Below are positions 24,428-35,602 of a stretch of DNA of 64,000 nt, piece by piece (position 1 is the first letter of the stretch; each line of letters opens with the position of its first letter). The stretch lies in the NCBI GenBank assembly GCA_963281155.1, contig CAUJLY010000003.1:7440001-7504000 (forward strand). Direction: 5' to 3'. The notes beneath the pieces were generated by a model that had not been told where the DNA came from, made no database searches, and saw nothing but the letters and a program-made list of their open reading frames with translations. The position numbers and the translations under genes were made by a program. The stretch comes from Rhabditophanes sp. KR3021. Its lineage: Eukaryota; Nematoda; Chromadorea; Rhabditida; Alloionematidae.

Positions 24428-26511
24428 TTGCTAATATTTGTAGAATATTAATGAAGCAAATCAAAATTTATCGATGAAAGTGATATTCGTTATAAAAAAT
24501 TAAAATAAAGCAATCACGATTGTCATCGAAGTGATTAAGAAATTGTGTTTATCTACTTTTATGGTATCAACGATAAGATAAGGAAGATAGCTATACAAAA
24601 AAGGAAACACCATAATTGGTAATTTATTTATGCATATGTGGTATAATTATTAAAGTATTGCAGACTCGTTTGGGACCATGATTAACTTGATGTGCCCAGC
24701 TAGCAATCATGATATTGAATATAGACTCTAAAATCTGAAACCTAAAATGAAAATATAAAAAATACCAAACTAACCAAGTAACGTATTTTATACTCTGATA
24801 AATGGATATGCCTAAAAACAGCTATTTTGAATATTAAACATTCCACAAACGATATAATCTGCTTTATTCGAATTCAGATACAGACTAAGTCCATATATAA
24901 CCCCATATGAACCTAAACTAACATACTGCAAGTGATTATTTAAAAAAATTGACTCAGAATACTTCTAACTAACGTTTGGATATACTCATAATTTGAATGT
25001 TTAATTGTTAAATGCAAATAACATAAATAATCACCATTAGCCATCACATTTGTGTTTAAATTATTTGGACAACTAAGCAAAATTTGTACTAATAAAATGT
25101 TTCAAAGTTTGTTTTATCATCTGTTTTGAGTTGATTAAGAGTATCAAAGAGTCAAATCTTAGTTAAATATCACATTGAAATGGATATTTTACATTTTGAC
25201 GTAAAACTTGTAACTAAATCCTGATCACCTCATATACTCAAGGTGGGTATATTTTAACCGTCTTAGTCAATGCTAACGTTGATACGCTCACATATGGTGA
25301 TCATGAATAGTATACATTATGGCCATCAATGAACAGTCAATGTTATTGTTTAGATTGTAAGTTGGAGGAGAGTATAATACAACACGTACAATTGGGGAAA
25401 TAATTGGCATGACGGCATATGATAATTTACTTTGTTTAAGATGAATCGCAATTTTATTTATAGTATTCTTATATTCAATTGGATTGCTATTTTAAATTTA
25501 CTAAAATAGGCTTAGGAGGAATGACAAAAACAAGAAACACATGGTAATGGCATTAAAATTACCTCATACCCTAGATGAATGCACAAAATGCCCTACAACT
25601 TTAATATCACTTTCCAAAACAAATGTTTATTTTTAGAAGTCAGTTGATGTGTGTACGATGCACTTATTTGGTGGATCATGTTTTAAACATATAAATTGTG
25701 GTATTATTTAAAATGAGTGGCTTGTTAAACAATTCAATATATTGTAATGAAATGTCTAAGGTTGTGTCTAAATTTAAAAGGGTGCTTGAAAAAACAACAA
25801 ATATAATGAAACTGGAAGTTATTATTGTTGACAACAAATCTGATATCACTAATCCAATACTGTTTCATTATGGGAGATATATTAATTATGTAATGTCTAA
25901 TTTAAAATCTGAAAAGGTCAGAATGAGGCATTTTTTAGCCGTAGGAATGAAAACTCAGATATATTTATTGTCAAATGGATTGAAAATAGTTTAAAGTATG
26001 AGAGATATTGCAATTTTTAAAACCATGATGTGATATTTATTAATTAATATCAATTTTTTGAACCACCGTACTATGCATATTAAATTTGTCAGAACAAGGG
26101 AAGAAAAATACAATAAATTTAAAAAGAACAACAATCTTTTTATATTCCCGTTAATTTGATTTTTGATAATATTACGTCATGTTTATTTGGGATCTCATAA
26201 TTATTGTATCGAGCAAGTTAGCAAAGACAAAAAGATTCGAATGGTTTGCGTTCTAGTACAAATATTAAACATTGTGCTAATTAAAACATCTAAAATGACA
26301 AACGACCAATTATTATAAATCTTTTATGAGATTACTGACAAAAAAAGAATAGAAAATTATTGCTTAATCAATTATACATTATTAAGGTAGAATTAAAATA
26401 AAATAGAATCATTTTGTTAGTATTAAAGTGGTGTATGTATATAAGGGATTTACAATTTAAATGACAGGAAAATAAAGTCGTTTAATTAATTAATATGCTC
26501 AGTAATTGGAT
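24428..26511. other. Spacer between the two cullin loci
   Basis: About 2.1 kb, AT-rich. One small ATG frame at 25713-25994 is listed separately with low confidence. Nothing else is supported. Confidence 0.4.
25713..25994 (+). CDS. Small hypothetical frame
   Basis: A 93-residue frame from ATG 25713 (the frame is open a little further upstream). The composition is Lys/Val/Ile/Met-rich with a central strand-like LEVIIVDNKSD. There is no signal peptide, no membrane segment and no recognised domain. It could be an exon or chance. No splice partner was found within a few hundred bases. Confidence 0.25.
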   Translation: MSGLLNNSIYCNEMSKVVSKFKRVLEKTTNIMKLEVIIVDNKSDITNPILFHYGRYINYVMSNLKSEKVRMRHFLAVGMKTQIYLLSNGLKIV

Positions 26512-28470
26512 CTAAGTTATATATTCATACGTTTTTTTGTTTGATTCGCTTCTTTTTATGAATTCCCTTTCGATTAGGTTTTCGATGCATCTCTTGACGA
26601 CACTGATTTCGAGCTTGAATCGTACTTTTAGAACATCCGTGACCTGAAGTATTGTTATTTGAATGTGTCTTAATAAACATCCACTTACCTCACTAATCAA
26701 GTTATTGTGATCTAGACTCTTGCGAGCTTTCATGACACGAACAATAGCTGCATCGATCTCCCCTTTCCGATCATTGTCAATACCTTCCTTCGTTTTCTTC
26801 CTTTTCAGGTTCATTTTCAAATTTGCCACTAACATTCGTAATCTTGATCTTCACGTACTTGGATGTAAATTGGTCATTCACGATGAACTCATCCGTCCCC
26901 AAGATATCTTTCCCGCTCCCAACAGTACGAACCAAAATTCGCTGCGCAGACTTGCCAATGGCAACCGATTGGAGGACTCTCTTTAAGTCTTTATCGGGAA
27001 TATTGGTAGCGGCCTGCAACTCCGAATAAGATCTCGTATGGTGATCGTTGAATTGGAGTAACATCAACATATGAATCGTCGAAACAATCAGCACCTTGTT
27101 TTCGCCACGCCTTGGAGATTCAGAAAGACCAGACTCTGGTTGACTTTCATTTGCATTCTTTCCGTAAAAGGTGGCTTTCAACTCAGCTGTTCCTAATCCA
27201 TAGTGTACTTTAAGAATCTTATTTTGGTATTTTTGCTTGTAGTAGTTGGAAAAGTGTTCGAATACAGACTCTAACTCCGGCCCAATCATAATATTTTCGA
27301 TTGGAGCTGGAGATGGCCAGTTGATAGGCTTCATTACCCTGATAAAAAGATCTATGTTTGATTTTTGAGGAATTTCGTGGCAATGGGATTTGAAGTCGAT
27401 TTGGACGTCTTCGGAAGTTTCAATGTCTTTGAACATACCATCCATCTTTGAGGTGAAGATTCCCCCACATTGAGTCTTGATTCGGGCAACCATCGAATGT
27501 TCTAGTTCATCTGGTAACGTCTTGGAATTTAGGAGTCTTTTGGAGAGGTGACGGCGATAGTAGTTCTCAAACATATCCTTCTCCTCCAGATAACGGAACA
27601 AAATCATGGATTTGTCAAAGATAGACTCAATCTCATGACTTCGTTCCCTTATATTCTTTTTCATCTGTTCGTCGATGAAGAGCGACAAGTATTCAGGAGT
27701 CTTCTTAGACAAATTTAGGAAGTACTCAAAGTCCTCCTGCAAATTCTTCTTGATCTCATCATCATTAGAAAAAGACTGCTCCAAAAAGGCATCACATCTA
27801 TCTCTCAATCCCATCAAACTATCAATCAACTTCATTGGTGTCAAAGATCCTGGCGAGGAAGGATCAACTAGATCGAATGAACGCATAAAATTAGACCCCA
27901 TACTATTAATACCTCATGCCTCGGCAACAATTGTCCAAATCTTTGAACTTGTTATTCTTCAGCAAAAACAACATTTCCGAATCCTCCATCTCAATAATGG
28001 ACTTGAGATGTGATAAGACCAGAACAAACTTCAAGTCATTTCTTAATTGAAGTTGAGTCTCAGCATCCATATAAATATCTGCAAATTCACCTTCTCTTTC
28101 ATAATCTGCAGGACTTTGGTGACATACCAAATTGCATTGTTGTAGGAGAGCATCTTTTGACTCAACCTTTCATAATAGACTCTTGTCTCACCTGTGGTGT
28201 AAATGTCGTCTACTTTAGCTGTTCCGATGTAAACTCGATCCATATCCATGAGAATGTCTCGAATCATCACCATGGCAAGGGTAAAGTTGGACCAGGCTTT
28301 GTTCAAGGTGTCTAGAAAGGAGTCATTGAAAGCTTCTTTTATCTTGGGAAGGACTATGGTTTGTAGATGGATGGAGAGTTCGTGTTTGAGGCCGTTGTAC
28401 AGATGATCGCCGTGTTTGTGAAGAACCTTGGAAAGGATTAAGAGAGTGGTGTTAGTGGATGTGTAAAAAT
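26512..28470 (-). pseudogene. CUL3 copy with internal deletion
   Basis: Sequence very close to cullin 3 runs on the minus strand. The N-terminal part starts about 28470 (VLHKHGDHLYNGLKHELS, then AMVMIRDILMDMDRVYIGT). After DDIYTTG about 78 residues of the repeat region are missing. The frame then changes (near 28150) to a piece with HLKSIIEMEDSEMLFLLKNN. A further short loss follows around 27905, replaced by GTATTAATAG. The C-terminal half, 26777-27870, is well kept (YYRRHLSKRLLNSK, CGGIFTSKMDGMFKD). It shifts frame at an AAAA run near 26785 and continues to the neddylation site IVRVMKARK and, across a 45-base intron (26644-26688), to KTYEYIT. The missing segments rule out a normal CUL3 product. 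The intron shows it is a genomic copy. Confidence 0.78.
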
Positions 28471-31454
28471 GATGACTTAATTAATAAAGTATACAATATA
28501 TATTTTGCATATAAAAAGGTGTGGTGGATTGTGTAGTGTCATTAAATGATGATTTGAAATGAAGCATTTTCTTTAACTCATCTAAAAAATATTTAAGACA
28601 ATGAATTTTGTTGATTAACCAGAAGAAATTACATTAAACAAGAAGTTATAAACAAAACGAATAACATACAAAGTTGAACCACACTTTATGCACGTCACCC
28701 TTTAAACTTGTCCACATCAAAACAAATAACAAAGGTAAAAAACAGTTTTTTCCTTTTAGGGTTACCCTACACACAATTCAATCACCACCAATAGATCATT
28801 TTGCAATGTAGATGTAACATCTCTCCAACGTCAATCATGATGGTAAAAGCCATTCTAGGTGGAATTTTGGTTGGAATAACTTTTTTTAACTTGCACTAAA
28901 TGTTAGATAAGTTTGTCAGTTTTTTTGAAAGTTGCGTGTGTTTGGTTGGATAAGTTAAGAGAAAGGTGTTTAATGGATATTAGTAGTGTTGAAAGGTCTA
29001 TTAGCTTGAGGATGGGCGCTGACACATGCCTAAGGCTGATGGATTGTGAGAATGCCGAATGGGTAACTGGAAAAAGTAAATTTGTGACAATGGGCAAGAA
29101 TTGTTTCCTCGAATTTCATAAAGTCGGAGTAAGGAGCGATCTGATAAAGTTAGATAAAGTTGCACTTGTCAAAGGATCATTCACTTCAAATGTCATGACC
29201 ATACTTTTGAATTAAGTTGAAACTATATTGTGTATGTGATTTATCAGAATGTAAATGGACCTCTGAATGCTCTTGGATACTTGACAGATTTAACAAAAGA
29301 TCGTTATCAATTTCTACGAAAATCATCAACTATAGCATTTATAAATAAATATTCCATACTTAATATTTTGTCTTTTCAAAATTATTGGAACTAGTAAAAA
29401 TAATAAGATGCCATTTTTAATTGATTTTAGCTGAGGGTTTATTTGAGACACAAAGGTTTTTATAAAGTTAAAGTGCAATTGCTTGAAGATATTTAGCTCA
29501 GTATTTAAAAAAGATTTTAGCAATAATCTTTACTTCTAATTCGATAAATTTAGAAATAATTTATGATAGCATTTTATTTAACTATTCTTTCAAAACATTT
29601 ATAGCATTCACAATATGAGTTCCTTAAGCAGCATTCTTTAAATAGCAAGTTGGATGAACATTGCTGTTTTTAATTGTTTAATTTCTAACAAAAACATCTA
29701 ATAATGAAATTAAGTTTATGGAAATAATCAATTTAAAAAAACTAGCTCTAAATTTTGAAACATCCAATATAAAGAATAACGCAATCAGTTTTGTGAAATT
29801 AAGCATTGCAATATAGACCAAGATACATTATCAAAGGACGTTTAATATTATTCCTAAGATTCTTTCTTAAACCAAATAACTCTCTCCAACTAAATGATAA
29901 TACAACTATGAGTTTAAAATGGAGCGGTAAATTAACAATTGTCGGGAAACCAACAGTAATTATGGACATTTCAAATAAAGAAACCAAATATTATTACAAT
30001 TTTGAAAGATGTAGCATAACATATCACGCACTGATAATTTGTTTGGAATAAACTACAATAACCGTGCTATCTCATTGCATTTAATAAAACCAAAAGATGT
30101 ACAACAAATAAACATCAATTAACCAGGCACTGAATATACCTATAAGCTTTTCAATAATCTAGCTTTAAAGATAGCATTGAATAAAACTTTTAAACCGCCT
30201 GATAATGCAACTTAATAAGTAGTACTAATCAAACACATTACATTCTCAATTAATAAGCCAAACAATCAAATCAATCATGCAAAGCTGTATGAATGCAAAT
30301 AATTAATAAAATACCTATTAATAACGACTTAAACAAGATTGCATTATTAAAAATGATTTTATCCGCAATGGTCAACTTTAAATTGTAATTTTTAAGACAC
30401 TACCAACATTTATTAGTCATCTCAGGCACATAAATGAAGCAGTTTGCTTCTACTATTGGAATGAAATTAAGTTATTCATATTGTTAGAACTTGCATTTAA
30501 ACAATTCTAGATCCAAAGACACATTTATACGCATTTCCATCTTAAGTAAAAAGCAATTATTGATAAAAATCAACAAATGAAGGTGAAGAAAATGAGCAAT
30601 TATGAATAGAAAGCAAAAAGTACATAGCAAATACAAACTTAACAATTACACCTTTTATTTAATCGAAGATATTATTGTTTAATTCAATTTCGAGTACTTA
30701 TGCAACATTTGGCAAGTATAAATAATATACGAATCTTGTAATTTCTGAATTCTTTATTAAAATTAAATATTATTGTACTTTTTAAATTGTTTCCTCCAAA
30801 TCAACTTTATATGGACTTTCACAAATTTTACACTTCTCGAAATGACCAAAAAATAAATATCTAATTAGGATTGACTACTCTTAAGGACTCAATGCACATG
30901 ATTCGCTAAAACTCTCTGATAACAAAATGTTGTCTTAAACATTCTATTTACGTGTTAATTTAAATTACTTTTGTTTACTAAACAAAAACACATCTTATTT
31001 CTGTATTTATGACTCAAAAAGTGTGATCGATTGCCGACTGTTGCGAAGTAATATATTTTGAACACCTCGAACAGAAGAGATGTATTCATTTTTTGTTCAT
31101 ACACTTACTTTAAATCTCAATCGTAATTTGTTATGATGTATATTTTTCATGATTTTTTTGAGTAGTATCATAGTCCTTTTTTGCAATATACTATTACTTT
31201 GAGGTGGCTTGATGTAATTTAAAGGGGCTTTATTTTATTGTGACCTTATACATGAAACCTATAATAATATAAATCATGATTGACACTAGGCGCTTTAGTT
31301 AAAAGGATCCTATTTAAAAGATAAATTAAAGTGATGTGCTTGATATTAAAAAATACTGTTGTTACTTGTCACTTTTACGAGTCCTCTATATCAAATGAAT
31401 ATACTTTTAATATATTTTTGGTTAAATTTACTCTTTTTTAGATAATTTATTAAC
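28471..31454. other. Long AT-rich spacer
   Basis: About 3 kb with no convincing gene. Two weak frames lie in it: 28975-29215 (listed) and 29806-30051 (81 codons, non-ATG start, not accepted). No repeat array or RNA gene was recognised. Confidence 0.4.
28975..29215 (+). CDS. Small hypothetical frame
   Basis: Open on the plus strand from about 28913, with the first ATG at 28975. It codes for about 79 residues, with two close Cys (CLRLMDC) and strand-like stretches (GKSKFVTMGKNCFLEFHK). No domain is recognised. It may be a decayed fragment, because a second ATG-started frame (28901) overlaps across a T7 run and could be its displaced start. Confidence 0.22.
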
Positions 31455-31873
31455 ATGAATGCTGATCAAGAAAAAGTCAAAGATAGTGAACACCTTCAAC
31501 CTGAAAAGGAACAAGTTGAATGTGTAAGTTTATTTGACACAAATTCAACTGAGACATAATTTAGGTGTTGGAAGCTACTTTTATCAAGTTGATGAAACCT
31601 TGTCGCAAACAAACCTCACCTCCATCTGAATCTGCCCAACAATTTCTCGACATCTTTGAGCCCTCTCAATCCACAAGACAGATCGTTCCAACAATCTCAA
31701 AACATGTTCATTTTGAACTTTCAAAAGACCCCCAAATGTCTTGGACTGGTTCTGGGATGGAACACATGGAGATGCGTGCCTTGATAGAAGACCTCCACCA
31801 AGAACTTGTCAGATCTCATGTTTGCGACCACATCCACGAAACTCTTGATGAGGAGGAAAAAGAAAACGTCTAA
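31455..31873 (+). CDS. Small acidic protein, unknown
   Basis: Two exons, 31455-31523 and 31565-31873, are joined across a 41-base GT-AG intron in phase 0 and give 125 residues from ATG 31455. The product is charged and probably cytosolic or nuclear. The N terminus is Glu/Lys-rich (MNADQEKVKDSEHLQPEKEQ). The middle has a conserved-looking HVHFELSKDPQMSWTGSGM, and a C-terminal helix (MEMRALIEDLHQELVRSHV) ends in EEEKENV. There is no signal peptide and no membrane segment. I do not recognise the family. The clean intron makes it likely to be real. Confidence 0.65.
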
Positions 31874-32587
31874 GTACTAATAGTTGACAACAACTCATTC
31901 TATTCATAACAAATACACATACATATTTAGCATATTAATTTTTTTGTCTCTTTTAACAATAAAAGTGTGTAGTACCTTATACTTTCCATTTTACTCTAAT
32001 TAGAACACAACTTTCTCGCTAAATATCTTCCATAAATAAATATATCACTACACTCTTACCCAAACTTACTTCTACTTATTGCTATCCAAAACCAAAATAT
32101 GCAACAAGTAAATTTATATTCAAATAATTATCACTCCACACACACTCATATCCTTTTTTGAGAATGTCACTTAGTCTATGTAATAATAGGTAGTAGCGAC
32201 CCATATATATTATATAAAGTGTCATTTCTCTATAATATTAGGAGAGAAAGACACCTACTAGGTGGTGGTAGTGTATGTTATCCAATTTGATTAGACGACT
32301 CAATTGGACCAGTAATATTTCATCACACATATCTTACTAACTTTAATGTAGCTCCACAAAAAAGTAGGTAATTTGTGGGGTTATTTTTGACATCCAAACA
32401 ACCTAATAAAAAAGTTGGTCCACTTAATGAGATATTTAATTAGGTTGGATATTTGATTAAATGTCTGGCTTTGTATATAGTTTATTCATCAAAGGCAAAG
32501 TGTGTTTCTATGGTACCTTGGAATTAGCTTTTAACGATTCATCATTAATTTATTCATTTCTTGGTAACTTTGTGGGTGTTTTTAGGT
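31874..32587. other. Intergenic, nothing seen
   Basis: AT-rich spacer of about 700 bases with no open frame of note. It presumably holds the 3' region of the small acidic gene and the promoter of the next one. Confidence 0.4.
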
Positions 32588-33016
32588 ATGTACATCATGG
32601 ATATGATAGATGCAGATGTTGATGAGATAGAGGAGATTGTTGAGGTAAGTTGTTTGTTGAATTAATTAATTGATATTAGTAAGTGCAATGAGAAAGGGAA
32701 GCTTCCTCGTTTTTTTAAAATTTGCACTATTATGCAAAATGCAACAATTAACAAGGATAAGTGGATTCACGATTGTGATGGGCTTTGTTTTTATAAATAC
32801 CACCAGCTTTACCCACACATTGAAGATCAATGCACCTTGGAACATGTCAAAATGATAATGGACGTTCATTGGAATGACAAAGACATCCAAAAATTCTTCC
32901 TTTCTCCAGCAGAAGTTAAACTTTTTCTGATGGAACAAAGAAATCTGATTCAACATTTTGAAGTTGTTAACAAAATGTTTGATGCTATGCTTAATAAGCA
33001 AGTTACTGATTTATGA
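32588..33016 (+). CDS. Small helical protein, unknown
   Basis: Two exons, 32588-32644 and 32684-33016, with a 39-base intron in phase 0 give 129 residues. The acceptor is the AAG just before TGCAATGAG; the nearer AG would put a stop in frame. The N terminus is acidic (MDMIDADVDEIEEIVE). A Cys-rich, aromatic middle follows (DCDGLCFYKYHQLYPHIEDQ), then helices (FFLSPAEVKLFLMEQRNLIQ, VVNKMFDAML). There is no signal or membrane segment. The family is not recognised. Minus-strand frames over it are shadows. Confidence 0.6.
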
Positions 33017-33179
33017 GGTGATATAATTTAGAATTACCCAATGATAAAACATTGCTTGTTCATGTATGTTTACATCATTAATTTATATAAAAAGTCTTTT
33101 TTAATTTGAGTGATACATTTTATTGACTTGAATAAAACAACTTTTAATTTGAATGTAATCTATTTTATTAGTTTTTAAT

Positions 33180-34251
33180 TTAAATATTAGAAGATGGAAA
33201 AATAGAAGTAGGAGAAACCACCACCTGTTTCTTCTTAAAATAGGTAATACGAAAAATGTTACAAAATTCCTCAAAACAGGGCCCAACCATGACAATCGCC
33301 ACAATTGGATTACAAATATCAACCCACACCAAAATTAAAAACAATAGATGACCATATCCGTGAAGGTCAATTTCAAACAAGACAGATGTAAATAAAAACA
33401 AGATTGGAGTAAATGAAATAAAGAGAGGTGAAAAGGCATTTATGATTAGACATAGATTAAGTTGGGTTTCTAGTTTTTTGGACTTTTCAGACATGATATG
33501 ACGGAGGTCGTGTAGTTTTCTTTTGATTCCAATGATAGAAAAAACGACACCCACAAACACGATTGAAACAGTCAACGAACTATATAAAATTACAACAGCT
33601 CCCGTAACACGAAAAGGATTTATGATGTAACAGGGTAATCTCTTACCGTCAACAGCATAAAAATATTCGGGAGCCATTGAATTTGTGATGAGTGCATATT
33701 GATCGGGTGTTGTTTTGTTAATATCTATAAGCCAAATCACATATCCGATGACGTTCCACAGAATACTTAAACATATAATGGCGGCAAAGTTTGATGTAGA
33801 CAAACGTTTATTTCTAAAATATATATGCAATCTTTGATTATAGCAAAACTTACTTGACTATTATTAAGTATCGAAACATAAAAACAATAAAATTATTGGA
33901 AACAGTAAACATAAAAAGAAACATATGACTCAAAGATAGAAGCAGAATAAATGGTTCAGGCAAATGTCGTATTGGTCCGATTGGCCATATAACTAAATGC
34001 TTCTTGCCTGGCTCCATCATATTCATGACTGCTCCGATTGTTAGAGTAAAGAAAATATCTGAACAGGCAACCAACATTAATAACCTTTTGTACTCCTGGA
34101 ATTCGGGCATTTTAATTTTGGAACAGATTTTGACAACTAAAATGTTAAGAAACATTCCCAATATAAAGACGAAATTGTCGTTGATTAGAACGGCAACTTT
34201 CATTTTGTAAATCAATGTATTTGAATAGTCAGGCCAATTAGTATTGTCCAT
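33180..34251 (-). CDS. Seven-transmembrane chemoreceptor (Str-like)
   Basis: Two exons, 33854-34251 and 33180-33813, with a 40-base intron give 343 residues from ATG 34251. The protein is dominated by seven hydrophobic segments: about 27-47, 58-82, 98-130, then four in exon 2 (AAIICLSILWNVIGYVIWL; VVILYSSLTVSIVFVGVVF; FSPLFISFTPILFLFTSVLF; LLFLILVWVDICNPIVAIVM). The intron lies after FRYLIIVKNKR, the intracellular loop following span 3, where this receptor class carries an aromatic-Arg-Tyr motif. Such receptors are the large chemosensory families of nematodes, acting on sensory cilia. The exact family (Str, Srd, Srj) is not settled. Expression should be in neurons, by inference only. Confidence 0.8.
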
Positions 34252-34471
34252 AGTTGAAAAATAAAATTCAATAAATGAAATTTAGTTAAAAGGTTGGTCT
34301 TGTTGTACAGGAAATAGAGCTTTTTGATATGAGGTGGGCACTTTTTTAATATTTTACAAAAAGATTAGCAAATAAAAGGGATGTAACGAATTTATATAGA
34401 TAACAAAAGCTAATAAGTACAAGCAACAATAAAATAGATCAGACATGAATCGAAACAATAAAAATTGAAAC

Positions 34472-35602
34472 CTAAAAAATAGAACAGTCTCTTATTTTGG
34501 TGAAAGGACCCAGATCGTCTAGAGCAAGTTGCAATGTCCTGATGATTGCTTCTAGTGATATCACTATTGTCTTGGTACCGAATCCGTGGGTGATGAGTGA
34601 GAAGTTGGACAAAGCTTTCTGGACTTCATTGTTTAAAGTCTTGATTGGATGGTTTTCTCTGCCCAGCGGAGACGCATCCTCTTTCAAAATTTGAACTAGA
34701 AGAGATATTGTTTCCAAGGAACTTGTTAAATTTTGGCGGATCTTCTCAAAGTTGTTTAGAACAGAGAATTTCCTAAAAATTAATTCTCTCGCAATCTGTC
34801 TGGCTGGATAGTGTGCTTTGCAAGCATTGTCAAAATCCTTCACGACATGGATAATTTCTTCTTCGGCAAAGGAAGTAAGAGCACTAATTGTTACGGACTT
34901 TCTTCTGCCAGATTCAAGTCGAATGTTTACTTTGTCTAATTCTTCTCTCAATTTCTTACCACCGTCCTTATTTTTTGCTCTACGCAAAATACCACCTAGC
35001 AAAGAGCCATTGAGACGTTCCGGGGGATTGATTCGTCTGTGGATTTCAACAATGGTAACATCGAACTTCTTAATTGAATTCAAAAGAAGAGCTCTGCCAG
35101 GAACTTTTGCAAACACTTCTGGCTCATCGGAGGGACGGAAAATGGTAGTGGCTGCAGATGAAAACAATGAATTGATATCGTTAACTTCTGATTCTTTGTT
35201 ATTATCCGAGACAAAGGAGTTCATATTGGAATGACTTGCCTTATTGTCATAAGGAATAGGCAAGTGGTTGAGGGAAGGGAAGTTGTTTATCATCACTCTA
35301 TTACCATAGGGAGGATACCCATTGATTATATTTGGATTGGAATTATTGTAATAGAGAGATGGATCAAATTGGAGGGATTGATTAAATTGGTGCATTTGTG
35401 AAGGGCGATAGACGTTTGTTTGGTGTTGAAATAGCTTGGGAAAGTTAAGCGGCTCCATATGGGAAGAATGGTTGTGTAGAGTGTTGTCTAGAATATTCTC
35501 AATTGTCAAGCTTTTCTTGACGCACAACTCATCTTGAACCACATTTATATTTAGTCGCTTTCTATTACCATTTAGAGTATAATATTACCGCAAATGAAGC
35601 AT
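34472..35602 (-). CDS. AP-2 family transcription factor (TFAP2)
   Basis: The main exon, 34472-35542 or longer, carries an AP-2 domain in its C-terminal 210 residues. It starts KVPGRALLLNSIKKFDVTIV, followed by EIHRRINPPERLNGSLLGGI and LRRAKNKDGGKKLREELDK. Next come LESGRRKSVTISALTSFAEE and the helix-span-helix part, with a SPLGREN loop and a SLITHGFGTKT strand. These are the signature blocks of AP-2, which binds GC-rich palindromes as a dimer. The N-terminal half is Asn/Pro/Tyr-rich activation-type sequence. No ATG opens the long frame. A tiny exon, ATG 35602 to about 35586, can join it across a 27-base GT-AG intron in the right phase, giving MLHLRKRLNINVVQDE. That start is plausible but unproven. 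Confidence 0.9.

Noticed and set aside
27896..27910. A 10-base intron (GTATTAATAG) in the CUL3 copy
   Set aside because: Far too short to splice; treated as part of a deletion or indel scar.
29806..30051. 81-codon plus frame
   Set aside because: Non-ATG start and no domain.
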